DNA of 64,000 nucleotides from Dermacentor variabilis (taxonomy: Eukaryota; Arthropoda; Arachnida; Ixodida; Ixodidae). How positions within the stretch are numbered: the first letter of the stretch is position 1; each line of letters starts with the position of its first letter. Positions 34,566 to 50,163 of the stretch are shown here, piece by piece. A model generated the notes under the pieces. That model did not search any database. It had not been told where the DNA came from and saw nothing but the letters and a program-made list of their open reading frames with translations. The stretch covers positions 67,320,639 to 67,384,638 of the forward strand of contig NC_134577.1 in the NCBI RefSeq assembly GCF_050947875.1, written 5' to 3'. The position numbers were made by a program, and so were the translations under genes.

Positions 34566-35908
34566 TTGAAAGTCGGTATTGAACGACTGTCTGACGGTGT
34601 CCCTTTTATTATTATTTTTTTACAATACTTTTGGCTACAAGGCCGCTGCAGGTTTTAACACAAATACAAACTGGATGTTACAACAATAAAGCTACATCAG
34701 TAGAGCCAAAGCCACATAATAAGAGCTTTTATTTGTTAAAAAAGTTTCCTAAGAGATCTGTGGCACCAGATTATATGTTTACTGTAATGACTGAATTTTC
34801 GAAACGAATACGACTCCAATGGCGAACGCGAATCGATCCGTGTTCAAAAGTTCGAATACTCGTACAACCTTATTAATTTAGTAATCGTATATACCGAATC
34901 GCGAGAAAATTTCGAAGTCCACCGCTGCTATAAAGAATATCGTTTCGTTTCGAACCTCGCATTTCTGATGATTTCTGATTTTCGTCTGCTGGAATACCCC
35001 CGCGCCTTTAGGCATCATATTTGTTACTGTTTAATCGCAGTCTCCAACAACAGAATAAAGATATAACTTACTAAATTCTGCGAACGAACGGACACGGTAA
35101 GTTTCTGCGATGGCAGGGAGCACGGGACCGACTCTGATTGGATCGCCTCTGAGCAATGAGAACGAATCTTCGTTTTTACGCTTACTATTTAGTATTATTT
35201 GGGCGCTGAACTGCTTCGTTCACTCGGAAGCAATCAACGATTTCATTAGTTCTATGTGTTGTTCCGGATTTTTTCCTCGCCGTCCGTTCATTTATCTTGA
35301 AGCGCGCACCTTGCCTTGACTTTCCCTTTTTGTTCCTTCTTTTCTTTTGCGAGCGGGCAGCGATTTGCCCTAAGGACGGCAATTAGCACAATGAGATGCT
35401 GATTTAATAAACGTATAGTGTGACTCGGTCGCTACAGGAACAAACGTGCATTTGGCGGGGTGACCTCGTTGCTCTCGTTTTCATTTCTTATTGCTCCTGT
35501 CCCATCGCGCCGGAGCTACCGACGCTGACTTATTAATTTTTTTTTTGCGTATTTTCCCCTCTACCTATATCGAGAGCTCGGAACCGGGCCTCGTTTTACG
35601 ATAGCCCCATCGCATGGAACCTCGTTTCGCTCGTTAATTCCTTTCGCGTTCGGTTATCGTACGGCGGGTCACTTGTCGTGTCGGGACATTCGAACATAGC
35701 GCTTCTCTATCTTTGCATCTTTCAGCAGCAGCACTACCGGTTACGGTGCTCAAAGGAATAAAATCGTCGAGTGGTGACAGGAGCTAGTCACATTCTGCTA
35801 CATCCTTTTGTTGCTTCTTTGCTCGTACTTTATCGCATTCTGATCTGTTGTGTCGTATCCTTCTTTGTACAGGATACTTACAGTTTCAAGAACCTTTGGA
35901 GCCCGACG
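34566..35908. other. No gene seen in intron A-B
   Basis: AT-rich 1.3 kb without a supported feature. Confidence 0.5.
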
Positions 35909-36088
35909 CACAGCGCGTATCAAAGAGCGAGAGAGAGAGAAAATGATAAAAGAAAGGTAGGGAGGTTAACCAGGACTGAGCCCGGTTGGCTACCCTGCAC
36001 TGGGGATAGGGAAATGGGGACGGAAAGATTAAAAGAAGAAAAAGTCCACTGGAGATATCAGTCGGTCACTCAACACAGCGCGTATCAA
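35909..36088 (-). mobile_element. LINE tail insertion with 15-bp target-site duplication
   Basis: The word CACAGCGCGTATCAA occurs at 35909-35923 and again at 36074-36088. Between them lie 150 bases that match the 3' end of the RNase H LINE at 17945-18070 in the same (minus) orientation: AGGTAGGGAGGTTAACCAGG, GGTTGGCTACCCTGC, and GGAAAGATTAAAAGAAGAA. The CT tail is at the 35924 side. It is a short, 5'-truncated and seemingly young insertion, because both duplications are identical. Confidence 0.92.
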
Positions 36089-36394
36089 GTTCGTCAAAAG
36101 AGACGGCGGGTGGTTGGGAAAAATATCGTTTTTGACTTCAGTGAGTCGTGAATTGTGTTTTTTTTTCTTCCTTTTTTCACGTTTCATTTCTTTTTGTTTT
36201 TGGTCCTGGCTACACCTCTTAACAAGACTCGCCCTTGCTCTGTAGATCAGTAGTGCAGGCGTAATTTTCTGTATGCGGAAGAACACGCAATCGCAAGGTG
36301 TCTCACCTCTCGCTTCACCGCAGCGCGGAGCAGCAGAGCAGAGGAGTCACGCACAGTAGCTGACCTCTCTATCGTTTCCTAAATAAACTTCTTT

Positions 36395-36455
36395 AACTGT
36401 CTTTCTCTCTCTCCCTCTTTCTCTCTCTCCTTCTTTCTCTCTCTTCTTCTCTTTA
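36395..36455. repeat. Pyrimidine-rich (TCTC/TTTC) stretch
   Basis: Imperfect CT repeats in intron A-B with several interruptions. It may be another eroded retroelement tail. Confidence 0.7.
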
Positions 36456-37110
36456 TATCTGTAGTAGGATTCTACCACGAACCAATGTAGTTATGACAAC
36501 AGCGTTTTTGTAGAGAGGGCATGAATTTGAAGTTTAAAAACAGAGAATTGAGAATTATAGGTAAATGATTGAAAATAAAAGAAACAACGGTGAATTAAAT
36601 GCGTATGCATAGTTTTTGTCTCTATGTGTACTAATGTTAGTCCAAGTGAAGCTCAGTAATGGACCTCGCTATTCTTCATTGCGTTACGTTACGTTACGGT
36701 TAAGAATTAGGAAAGAAATTTGGGTCAATTGGCATACGTCTTTCTGTTAACCACACAACTCCATTACCGCACTTCGGTGTGTCGCGTTGCATTGTTGCCA
36801 TTGTATTCCTTACAAAGGTCAGCACATAACAACGAAAGAGAGAGGGCTTCCAGCAATTCAAGTTAATCGGTGAAATCTAAGACCAGGAGTACGTAATTGT
36901 CAAGACGAGAATGGTGCGTTATTGATGCTTCTATCGGTATAGTTCCCAAATATTCCAACGAGAAGACACCTGTGAATGGCGTTGACAACCTGACCGTCAG
37001 CGAAATAAAAGCGGTGATTCCATGAAAGAAATATGCGATTGCAAAGCAGTGGCGGCAAAGAAAAGCTGCATGAAGTAGAACCTAGATTCATTGTTCATCT
37101 TGTGGCTACC
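36456..37110. other. No gene seen in intron A-B
   Basis: No recognisable feature apart from a short GTTAC repeat at 36682-36700. Confidence 0.5.
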
Positions 37111-41685
<4,575 letters not shown>

Positions 41686-41829
41686 TGAGACGCCTGGTAA
41701 CTGCGCCGGGGCGTTGTTCCTTCTGCTCAGCAGGAGTTTGCGTGCGCACTGCGTCGCCCCAAACATGGCAACACAAGGCGACTCCTGCAGGGCAAAGACA
41801 CAATGCCCCGGCGGCTACCAGGCGTCTCA
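41686..41829. repeat. Fold-back inverted repeat, arms about 60 bp
   Basis: The left arm TGAGACGCCTGGTAACTGCG (41686 on) is answered by a right arm ending at 41829 whose reverse complement begins TGAGACGCCTGGTAGCCGCC. The pairing continues with CCGGGGCGTTGT against CCGGGGCATTGT and CAGCAGGAGT against CTGCAGGAGT, with small indels. The loop is about 15-20 bases. There is no coding capacity. This is a second, unrelated fold-back element besides 8800-8917. Confidence 0.8.
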
Positions 41830-42198
41830 GCTCGCGATGAGTCCAAGCGCAACGCTAAATCTTGCTGTCGTCGTCAATACTGCACGCTTCGCTCGAAACT
41901 GCCATTGTTTTCGCCACTTTAGCCAGGAAAGTGCAGCGAACCAACCGTGCGTTTCGCAAACGTCCCACCTTCTGCCGTATTCTGAGTCGGCCGGGTAGCC
42001 ACAACACGGCAGTGATAAAAATTATGCCGAGCCAACGTCTATGGTGGTCTATGGGAAGTGAGAGTTCCGTGAAACCAGTTAATGATAAACACTATAAATT
42101 TGTTCGTTTCGTTCCTGTGTCCTTAGGGTAAAGAAAGCTGGCGCGTGCATGGGCTCTCACGCATCCGTGCTACGTAATGTAAGAAATAGTAGGGAACT
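41830..42198. other. No gene seen in intron A-B
   Basis: No supported feature. Confidence 0.5.
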
Positions 42199-42199
42199 T

Positions 42200-42239
42200 T
42201 AGATTAGGGGAACGCAAAGCCTTGGGGCCCCCTAATCTA
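42200..42239. repeat. Short perfect inverted repeat
   Basis: TAGATTAGGGG (42200-42210) and CCCCTAATCTA (42229-42239) are perfect reverse complements around an 18-base spacer. This may be a very short MITE or a stem-loop in the intron RNA. Confidence 0.75.
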
Positions 42240-43182
42240 TAACTCTGTACTATAGTGGCGGGTATTGCTTCGTGAATGTTTCCAACCTCGTGAATTATTC
42301 CGACCACCTGTCTTGCGTATACCTTATTTTGCAATCGCGCATACGTGTAAGGTATTGCACAGTGTCACGGGGACAGTATGTACAAAACACATCTAAATCA
42401 ATTAGTCGATTACAAAAGCGCGCCGTAAGAACTATAGATGGGTTCCACGGATGTCGTACTAGGCGCCATGTCGGTGAACCAGCACGGTGAGCAGCTGCGT
42501 CCACATGAAGCACAGAAGTTCCCATAGTAAACTATAAGTTTTTTTGTCCCACCTGTCGTGGTGCGCATGCACGGCTATACTCCCCCCCCGCCCCCTCCCA
42601 CTTTTTTGTGGACACATAATCGTGCTCCTTTTCATTAAATCCTTCAGTTACGAATAAGCGCCTTGTCCTGTTGTTTCTGTCATGTCCTGTCTATCGCTGC
42701 ACTTGAAAAAAAAGTTTTCAAAATGCAAATGTCGTGTAATCCACTCCTCCTTATGTAGGCGGTGGCCTAGTGGGAGGGGGTGAGGGGTCTGTAATAAAAT
42801 AAACAAATTTAATGACGTGATTCTCCCTCGTTCTCAATCTGCTGATGTGTCGTTCGTTGTAATCAAGATTTGTGCTGTATAAGGCCCGTTGCTTATATGA
42901 CACATTCGAGTGGTCCTTTCCAAGCGCTCCTCCGAAGCTTAAAGGCTGCTTAACAATGTCACTGAGCTTTATCATGGCAATAAGCGCGCTCCTATAGCGT
43001 TAACGAATCTGAACTAAAGCTGTAAATACATTTGTGGTCCGTAATACCGCTTCTTTGTCGCCTCACATGACCATGACACCGTTTTGAAAGTGCTCTTAAA
43101 AAAACCAGTCGAATGTGCCACCAGAGAATGCGTCAGTGACCTTATGATGTCCCCTGAATGTCTCTCCCAGTGGCAGTAGTAA
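42240..43182. other. No gene seen in intron A-B
   Basis: No supported feature. Confidence 0.5.
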
Positions 43183-43585
43183 ATAAAGTACAGACAAAAC
43201 TAAACGTAAAACAGTTCATCACAGGGCCCAGGCAGTCACTCTCAGACTTCTGCAAACAAGCACTTACCCGAGCCCCGCGGCGCTGCACACAATGTACCCC
43301 GAACGGTTCCCAAGCACGGACTGCCCTCTGTGTGGTGATTATGCGGACTTCGAACATGTCCTGCGGGGCTGCGCCTCTGCCGGTCCCCCTTTCACTCAAG
43401 AGGAACTGATGAAGCTAATTAGGGCCCAGGATCAGACCTCTCAAACCCTGGCAGTCCAGAGGGCTCGCGAGAGGGCCGTCAAGTTTCACCTGATGGTCCC
43501 CGAGTGGGCCTAGCCAGGTGACGTGGAGTTTGCTTACGTCTATAGTGGACCAACTAAAGTTGTTTCACTCACTCACTCACTCACA
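43183..43585 (+). pseudogene. 5'-truncated LINE, C-terminal zinc-finger region and 3' tail
   Basis: The first part (about 43183-43290, frame used by 43158-43409) contains KQFITGPRQSLSDFCKQ. After a frameshift, 43292-43513 reads YPERFPSTDCPLCGDYADFE followed by HVLRGC, a C-x2-C...H...C zinc knuckle typical for the end of non-LTR ORF2 proteins. It ends in KFHLMVPEWA and a stop at 43511-43513. The 3' untranslated part ends in four to five TCAC units at about 43565-43585. The 3' end is nearly the same as 28425-28685. There is no reverse transcriptase; the copy is inactive. Confidence 0.8.
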
Positions 43586-44961
43586 TGCGTTCGGTGCCAT
43601 ATGCTTCACAGTAATATAGCTTCCTTTAGGGCATAGGAGGGGCGTATTTTTTTTTTTTTTTTGCACGCGTTTATTTTCTTTGGCTATACAACTTTTCTCA
43701 CCTACGAGGGCGAATTAGAAAGTCTTTGCCCCAATTTCTTTAGCCAGATTACGGATGTAAATGCGAAGTCAACATATGCATTCCCAGTGGTGCACTTTTC
43801 TTGGACCGGCCCGGCCTTATCTGCTGGTAGCTCCGCGGCACGGCTCTGCCGTCAGTTAAAGATGGCGGTTGTGCTTCACACTTCTACGACATACGAGTAA
43901 CGAAGTATCATTCGTTTTCTCTCTAGCAAGGAACGAACGCCCATCGAAATACACAGCGAAATACGGCTCACGTATGGGGAAAGCTGTCTCACTTTGAGAA
44001 TTGTGAGGTTGTGGTGCTACGAGTTCGCAAAAGACAGTGAATACTTGCATGACTATGAGCGTTCGGGGACGCCATGTGCCTAGCGAGTTCTACCACAGGG
44101 GCATCTCAAATTTAGCGCTACTATGGTACTAATGACTGAACCGGTGTGGGGACTGTGTGGGGAAATGAAATACATAGAATATTACGTGTACTTGTAATTA
44201 CGTTTATGTACCTTACTTTGGCTAATAGGGAGAAAGATTTTCTGATTCGCCCTCATACTATTCTTTTTTTCCTCTTTGAAAGTGTTTGTTTTTTCTTCAA
44301 GCTTTGTTTCCCTTGTAAGTCGTTTATTTACTTATTTTCTTCTGTGCTTACTATGAAAGGAAGCTGGTCATCTGAAATAAGGCCCTCGCGTTACCCTGTT
44401 TTCCACCTTGTTAAGCCATAAGTCGCGGGCTAGTGAAGCCGAATAGTTACCGTATCTCTTTGGCTCATCCTTTCCAGTAACCATGATTATTCATGTTAAA
44501 TTAGCTGTGAGTTAGAACTTAACTTTCGCATTGTACTTCAGCCGGAATCAGATAATAACGAGAACGTCACTAAGGTAAAGAGCGGGCCGGACCAAAACAT
44601 GCTTCGCGACACGTGTCACTTGAGTGTAGCATAAGAAGTCCTCCAATTATTATTTTTTTGCTTGTCTTTACAGTCTTTGGTTAGAACTCTTTTGACTAGA
44701 GTATTCTGAACTTCCCAAAGTGCTTGTTTTGATTTTTAACTTTGTTTTCCTATTTATTCCTTTATTTATTTTGTTCTGTGCGCCAGATAAAGTCATATGT
44801 TCGTCTTATATAACGCTGTTACATTACGTTGTGACACACTCTAACCTAGATTTGTCAAGTGTAAAGTCGAAAGACATTCAAGCCAACTCGTTCACCTTTT
44901 CCCTGTTGCTTTCACATTTCGAATACCCATGTACAAACTATATATTTAAAACTTTTAAAGG
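43586..44961. other. No gene seen in intron A-B
   Basis: AT-rich sequence with a T run at about 43647-43662. No supported feature. Confidence 0.5.
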
Positions 44962-45195
44962 ACCCACCGCGATGGCTTAGTGACTATGGTGTTGCGCTGC
45001 AGAACACGAGGTCGCGGGATCGAATCCCGGGCGCTGCGGCCGCTTCCCGATCGGTGTGGGCGAACTGCAAAAATGCCTGTGTCCTGTGTATTGGGGGTAT
45101 GAACCCCAGATAGCCAAATTAATCCGCAGTAGCCCACCACGGCGTGCCTCGCAATCAGACAGTGCGTTTTGCATGTAAAACCCCAGAATGTAACT
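44962..45195 (+). repeat. tRNA-derived SINE (Ruka-like)
   Basis: Head CCCACCGCGATGGCTTAGTG, TGACTATGGTGTTGCGCTGC, good B box GGGATCGAATCCC (about 45016-45028), and end AAAACCCCAGAATGTAAC. The middle part (CTGTGTCCTGTGTATTGGGG) differs from the other copies, so it may belong to a subfamily. No clear target-site duplication. Confidence 0.85.
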
Positions 45196-45674
45196 TCATT
45201 AATTCTTAAGCTACTAAATGAACTACCTTCGTAGTAGTGGTTACTCATTAAAGCTAAAAGAAAATATGAAATACACACGGGCTATGTGTTTTAACGCACG
45301 GATGTAGGTCTAATGCCCTTATCAAACATAGATTTCCCTCAGTGATTTAGAAGGTATTGACTTACATTGAGCCAAGATAGCAAACAGCGAGAGACGATAA
45401 GTATTCCGCTTGAACCATATTGATGTTCAGTTGACAAAAAGAGCAGTGTTTGTGCCTTGTGCTGTTTTGCCATGTATTTTCCGCGCTGTACCCTTTATCA
45501 TCCGTTATGCTGACTTTGTTACCGTCTAAGTGTTTTACACAGGAGTGTTCTGTACGGTACATATTATATTGAATCAGTTTCCCAACTTGTAACGTTAGCT
45601 TCACAGTCAACTCTACCGCAGAACCACAGTTGACTAGCGCTCGCGTTCCTTACGGTCCTGCCTCGCCCTTACAG
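45196..45674. other. End of intron A-B, no feature
   Basis: AT-rich DNA leading into a good pyrimidine-rich acceptor (CCTGCCTCGCCCTTACAG) for exon B. Confidence 0.6.
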
Positions 45675-45927
45675 GCGAAGACAGCGAGGGCCCCGTGGAC
45701 GTTCCTGAGCGGTGTCCCCTGGGAGCGCTGAGCCTGCGCCTTCGCCGGGGCCCCGTGGAGCGCACCGAGGCCCCCCGCTGGCTGGTGGGGCTCCTCAGGG
45801 ACGCCCTGGCGCGTTGGGGGCCCGTCGAGTGGCCGCTGGCACTCCGCAACGCCTCCTCTGCGCCGGCGCCCACCTGCTGGGAGGAGGCGGGAGCTCGTCG
45901 ACACGCCTTCTCCACCCGACTGCACGG
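45675..45927 (+). CDS. Nmdar2: NMDA-type glutamate receptor, exon B (end of amino-terminal domain)
   Basis: 253 bases, entering in phase 1 (two bases GC complete the codon opened by exon A to CGC, Arg) after a good acceptor, and leaving with two bases before GTACAC (donor 45928). It encodes REDSEGPVDVPERCPLGALS, then a helix-rich stretch (WLVGLLRDALARWG), a possible N-glycosylation site (RNASS) and CWEEAGARRHAFSTRLHG. In vertebrate GluN2 proteins the same place has a helix ending in DYG, a Cys, and the HRYF-type lead into the last strand of the amino-terminal domain, which agrees well. The 15-kb intron before it holds no exon that the protein needs. The open frame past 45927 is intronic. Confidence 0.88.
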
Positions 45928-45989
45928 GTACACGCTCGTCCAAACATTCATTGCAGTGGCGATCACATGGGCATTCCATGTCATCACCA

Positions 45990-46540
45990 AGGCGTGAGAA
46001 TGAGCGGCCTGCGCGGCGTACGCTACGGGAGCAAAGGGAAGGATTGCGAGTGGAGCCGAATAGGATGGCGTCTTGATGCGCACCGTCTTCCCGCGCACTT
46101 AGTGTTGGAAACCACGGGATCAAGCGTGCACGGGGCTAGGTGGGCGCGCGTCTCCTCGAGCCCAACCGTGGCTGCTCGCGCGCGGCCCGCGCGACTATCT
46201 TGGAGGTAGCCTGCGGTGGGTACAAAGGCGAAGGCGAGCCGAGATGACTGGTTACTGCATGCGCGTTACTTCCCGCGCGCCTAGTACTGAATGTCGCGTA
46301 ACATAAGTTGTGGGGACGCGTTGAAGCGAGAGGCAGAACGAAACGTTCGCTCCGCCGCTTTTCGTCACGCTAACGTTGTCGAAGCGAGTGCTCGTGGCCG
46401 TTGAGTGAGATCCGTTCCTCGTTGTATGTGCACATGTAACACCCTACTTGTTAATTTAATTAGTAAGCGAATGTTTGCTGCAATTCATATGGCCGATAAA
46501 ACTGAGAAACTTACTTCGCGCAGTTTTTCAATGTTTTCTC
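45990..46540. repeat. Dispersed repeat, copy 1 (unclassified)
   Basis: This segment shares ordered words with 53150-53660: GCCTGCGGTGGGTACAAAG versus GTCTGCGGTGGGTACAGAG, GTTGAAGCGAGAGGCAG versus GTTGAAGCGAGCCGCAG, and CTTGTTAATTTAATTAGTAA versus CTTGTTAATTTAGCTATTAA. It also shares GATAAAACTGAGAAACTTACTT versus GATAAAACGACTAACTTTACT. Both copies are in + orientation in introns of the receptor. No protein or terminal repeats are visible; the ends are approximate. Confidence 0.6.
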
Positions 46541-48119
46541 TCGCTATGAACGCTGCGCCTTCTAGGAGAAAGTGCGGCATTGTTCGGTCAACACAGCAAG
46601 CATTTAAGGATGCACTAAAGAGGAATATCAAGTTCAGCTGCATAACGCTCTTCGATAACTTGCAGTGCCGACGAAAGAAAAGCTACAGGGGCTGAACTTT
46701 TGCATATGCGTACTTGTGTCATGTATGGTTGATTCTGACAGCGCTTTCTGTTTCAGTTCCAAAAAGGAGCTACTGCAAATCGTTGTGTGCCACTTGCGAA
46801 GGTTTCGCGTTTGCCAAAGCGTGGAAGTGGAACGCGAAAGAAAATACTGAACAATGAGCGTTGGGTTTTATGTCTTAATACAAGTTCTGTAGCATAAGTT
46901 CTCTTACCCAGCTTCAATAAACGCGAATGAGAATGCGGGACTATCTTCAGTATTCCGATCACGCATGTCCTTCGCCTACGTATCTTTCTCTATATGGCTA
47001 CAGAAAGCTGCCCGCGAGTGCAATAAATGAAGGGCTGTCGTGGCAGAATAAACAACAAAAACATTTTAGAGATGTATCTCTTGCAATGAATGGAGGGTTC
47101 GTAAGCGAGAAGAATAACTTATGCGAACAAGGAATATTGCTGGCAATGCCACCTTAAAAGCTCTCGCACAAGCATTCCATGACGTCACGGAAATTGCCCC
47201 GTCGGGGCGGGTCGGCTTAATTGTTTGCCTATAGAGAAGGATTACGCTTCTTTCTAAACGAGCAAGAGATTCAACTTAAGAACCTTTTTCAAAGCCTTTT
47301 GTGCTCGCCGAAGTGTGAAAAACATTTTCAGAAATCATTCAAGTCACACAGGTGTACCAGCGCTCCGGTTTCAGCGCGCTGTTTAAAGATGAGAAGTCCG
47401 GGCTTCATTTCCCGCGCTAGTATAACTAAACTTTCTTTTTTTTTCGCCCAGTCACAGGAAGTGCACTTTTCAATGCGTACTTTTCGAATACAAATTGATT
47501 TTGTATGTTTTGATACTCAGAATGAGGTCGCGCGTTCGATTCAGCATAAGGCTCAGCTTGAGGTTGCGGGTCGGGGGCGGTAGCAATCCTATGGTCGTGG
47601 CCCCGAGTGTCCGAGTGTCCGAGTGAGCCTGCGGCTAAGTAGAATTCTGGTGAGTCTGAGTCGCGGGGAGGCCTAAGAAACAAACATATTTTGTGATCGA
47701 GTCTGAGTGAGTCCTCATTTATTTTGACGACCTATGCGAGATGAGCGCATGATAATGCAGTACACGTAGCTCAGAATTACCTGGGAAGGAATAATCACGA
47801 CTGAACGTGACAGAAGTGCACAGGAAGATCGAGACTTGAACAATGTTGGTCATACAAAAAATGCCACTCTGAGGCCAGCGTTTCAACACGGGGCTTGCCT
47901 TTGTACCCTACGATGGCAAGGCTCTCATCGAAAGGTTGGCTACAGATTCATTGCTTGTTCCACCGCTGTCGATCACATAGTGATGACTGGTCTCATATGT
48001 TTTAGGTAATATTGCTCTCGCCTTGAAGAAACATAAGTCCACGTATCAAAGCATTGCCTCCAGCTTTCACCTTGTTCTTGTTTTGCTCATCGTCTCAATT
48101 TTGTTGGAAGACAAGTAAC
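46541..48119. other. No gene seen in intron B-C
   Basis: AT-rich DNA. The stretch 47600-47720 has repeated GAGTCTGAGTGAG/GTCCGAGTG words, and 47820-47920 has the look of an old retroelement piece; neither can be classified. Confidence 0.4.
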
Positions 48120-48365
48120 TAATGCTGTCGGCTATGCCGTGCCGCTGCTAAGCTCGAGGTCGAGGGTTTGGTCCCGGCATCAGTAGCCTCATTTCGACGG
48201 TGGCGAAATGCAAAAGCGCGCGTGCGTACTTTAAGGTGCACGAGTGCATTTAGGTGCGCGTTAAAGAACACAAGGTGGACGAACTTAATCCGGAGTCCCT
48301 CCACAACACCGTGAGTCATTATCCTAAGCTGGTTCAGGCCACCTGAAACACCACAACTTAATTTC
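48120..48365 (+). repeat. Diverged SINE (Ruka-like)
   Basis: Landmarks are CGGCTATGCCGTGCCGCTGC, a decayed B box (GAGGGTTTGGTCCCGG), ATTTCGACGGTGGCGAAATG, CATTTAGGTGCGCGTTAAAG, CCGGAGTCCCTCCACAAC, and an end in CACCACAACTTAATTT. A short duplication (AAGGTGCACGAGTGCATTTAG) lies in the middle. Confidence 0.75.
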
Positions 48366-49264
48366 AAGCTACTGCTCTCCAGGGATGGGCGCGGAGACAA
48401 TTGTTTTTTTAATGCGTTGTTATAGGCTGTTAAAGTTACGTACCTTTCGGAGAACCATTCATTGAACCGCGTTGAATACTCCGATCACGTGTTAGGGAGC
48501 TTCAACTCAATGTTGGTTTTAATGTGCCCTCACACCTCCCGTCGTCCGAACGAGCGTGGCTCTCCCTAAGTGGTCTTACATTTTTTGCAAACATTTTCGA
48601 AGACCACTCATCCAACGCAGGACTAAGAGAATTGCGGTATCGTGAGCGTCGAGGACGTGGTCACAACAACACGACCTAAATCTCTCACAGGTACTGTGCT
48701 CTCGGTGGCTTTGTAGATCCCTAGATACGCGTTACTGTTTCCTGTCTATGCCACCGCTTGTAGCTTCGTTGTCAGAAAGAGAAAGAAAACTCCAAGAACA
48801 CGTTGTTCACTGACAATGTTGACAACTGCCCTCTTTAGGTGTGATAACGTCGTTGATGTGGTAGTGCGGCCAGTTCTTAAGCAGTGAATTCATTCTTGGC
48901 CGAAGCGTAACATAACTTATTCCGTGCATACTTTTCACAGTACCGGTAACCACATGACGCACACAAAAGAAACACATATAGAACGCGCTCAACGCTTGCA
49001 GGCAAGGCTTTCGCGTGGGGCAAACGAAACGTTTGTGTAAAGGAATCTTTAGGACGGTTTCTACGTTCTTCTTTTTCCTTCTGTTCCATTGGCTGAACCT
49101 ATGTGCTACGCGACAACTGTGTGCGTACGCAAATAAGTTTAACGTACACAAAAATCAATATAATTTGGACTTTCTGCTTTTACCTCCCTAAAGAAACACT
49201 GAGGCTATGAGAGACGTCACAGTAGAGTGCTTCGTGTAAATTTTGACCTGCTGAAGTTTTTTTA
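48366..49264. other. No gene seen in intron B-C
   Basis: No supported feature. Confidence 0.5.
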
Positions 49265-49410
49265 ACGCGCGCTCAAATTTAATTGTATACGAGCGATATT
49301 GTATAGCGTCTCCAACAAAATTCAGCCTCTGCAGCAGGGAGTCGAACCCACGATCTCGTGCTCAGTAGCAGGAAGTCGTAGACACTGGGCCATAAGGGCT
49401 GTCAGTAGAG
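49265..49410 (-). repeat. Partial SINE-like repeat, reverse orientation
   Basis: AACGCGCGCTCAAATTTAATTGTATACGAGCG resembles the reversed CGTTAAAG...AGATTTAGGTGC block. GGAGTCGAACCCACGATCTCGTGCTCAG (49339-49366) is a good reversed B box and head of the tRNA-like part. Only the front half of the SINE is present. Confidence 0.6.
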
Positions 49411-49853
49411 AATTGTGGCCCAAACGAATTACGGAAGCTTTCCTTCAAGTTCACCGTTATCTTGTAAATGTGGCTCGAACGCTCGTTGGGTGTTCACTCG
49501 TGCTTTGTTCATTTTTTTTTACGCGTCGTAGCAGAGGAGTAGCTCGCGCCTAGAGACGCACAAGCTCACCTCACAGCACTTAATGAATGCAGACTAACAT
49601 TATTTGCTAAAACTCTAACATGAACATGGTTATTTATTTATTCACGAATTCGTTCATTCATTCAATCATTCACTCGCTTGTTTGTTTGTTTGTTAGTTTT
49701 CAAGAATCCTGGAGGCTTGAGAAGGGCCGTTGCGAGAGGGACATTGTTCCTTCGTTTTTCAATGTGCCACGAGCACGGCGTTCTCTTTTCACGCGAAGGA
49801 ACACGTCCCTCGCACGATCCCTCACCTGTTCTCCGCTCGGCCGCGTCTCGCAG
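49411..49853. other. End of intron B-C
   Basis: Contains ATTC/TTTG short repeats (49640-49695), then a pyrimidine-rich acceptor (CTGTTCTCCGCTCGGCCGCGTCTCGCAG) for exon C. The reading frame upstream of 49854 is open by chance and is not coding. Confidence 0.6.
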
Positions 49854-50163
49854 CTACCTCCGCGCGGCCGCAGCCGAGGCGGTGCAGAGCCAGCGGTTCC
49901 CGCCGCCGGTGTTCGACGTGCTCAACCTGGTGCCGGCGGGCAGCGTGGCGCGCTGGCGCGCCGTGGGCAACGTGACGCGCGGCTCGGCGCAGCTCGACTC
50001 GGTGCTCTGGCCCTCGGGCCCCGGCCAGCAGCCAACGCTGACGGGGCCCCGCGCCTGGGGCCGCCAGCGGTTCCGCGTGGTCACCGCGTACGCGGCGCCT
50101 TTCGTCATGGCCGCCACGCGCATCGGGAACGGCAGCTGCCTCAGTGGTGTCCCCTGTCTGCAG
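49854..50163 (+). CDS. Nmdar2: NMDA-type glutamate receptor, exon C (ATD-S1 junction)
   Basis: 310 bases. The first base completes a Gly codon with the two bases left by exon B. The exon ends in phase 0 at CAG before GTGGGT. It encodes YLRAAAAEAVQSQRFPPPVF, then FDVLNLVPAGSVARWRAVGN (the strand before S1, equivalent to the VVISLTRDRTWEVVG region of vertebrate GluN2), LDSVLWPSG, and then the first S1 strand QRFRVVTAYAAPFV. Then come GNGSC and GVPC, the two cysteines that in NMDA receptors pair with the CC of exon D. Possible N-glycosylation sites are NVTRG and NGSC. The gene continues directly into exon D after a 990-base intron. Any frame past 50163 is intron. Confidence 0.93.
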
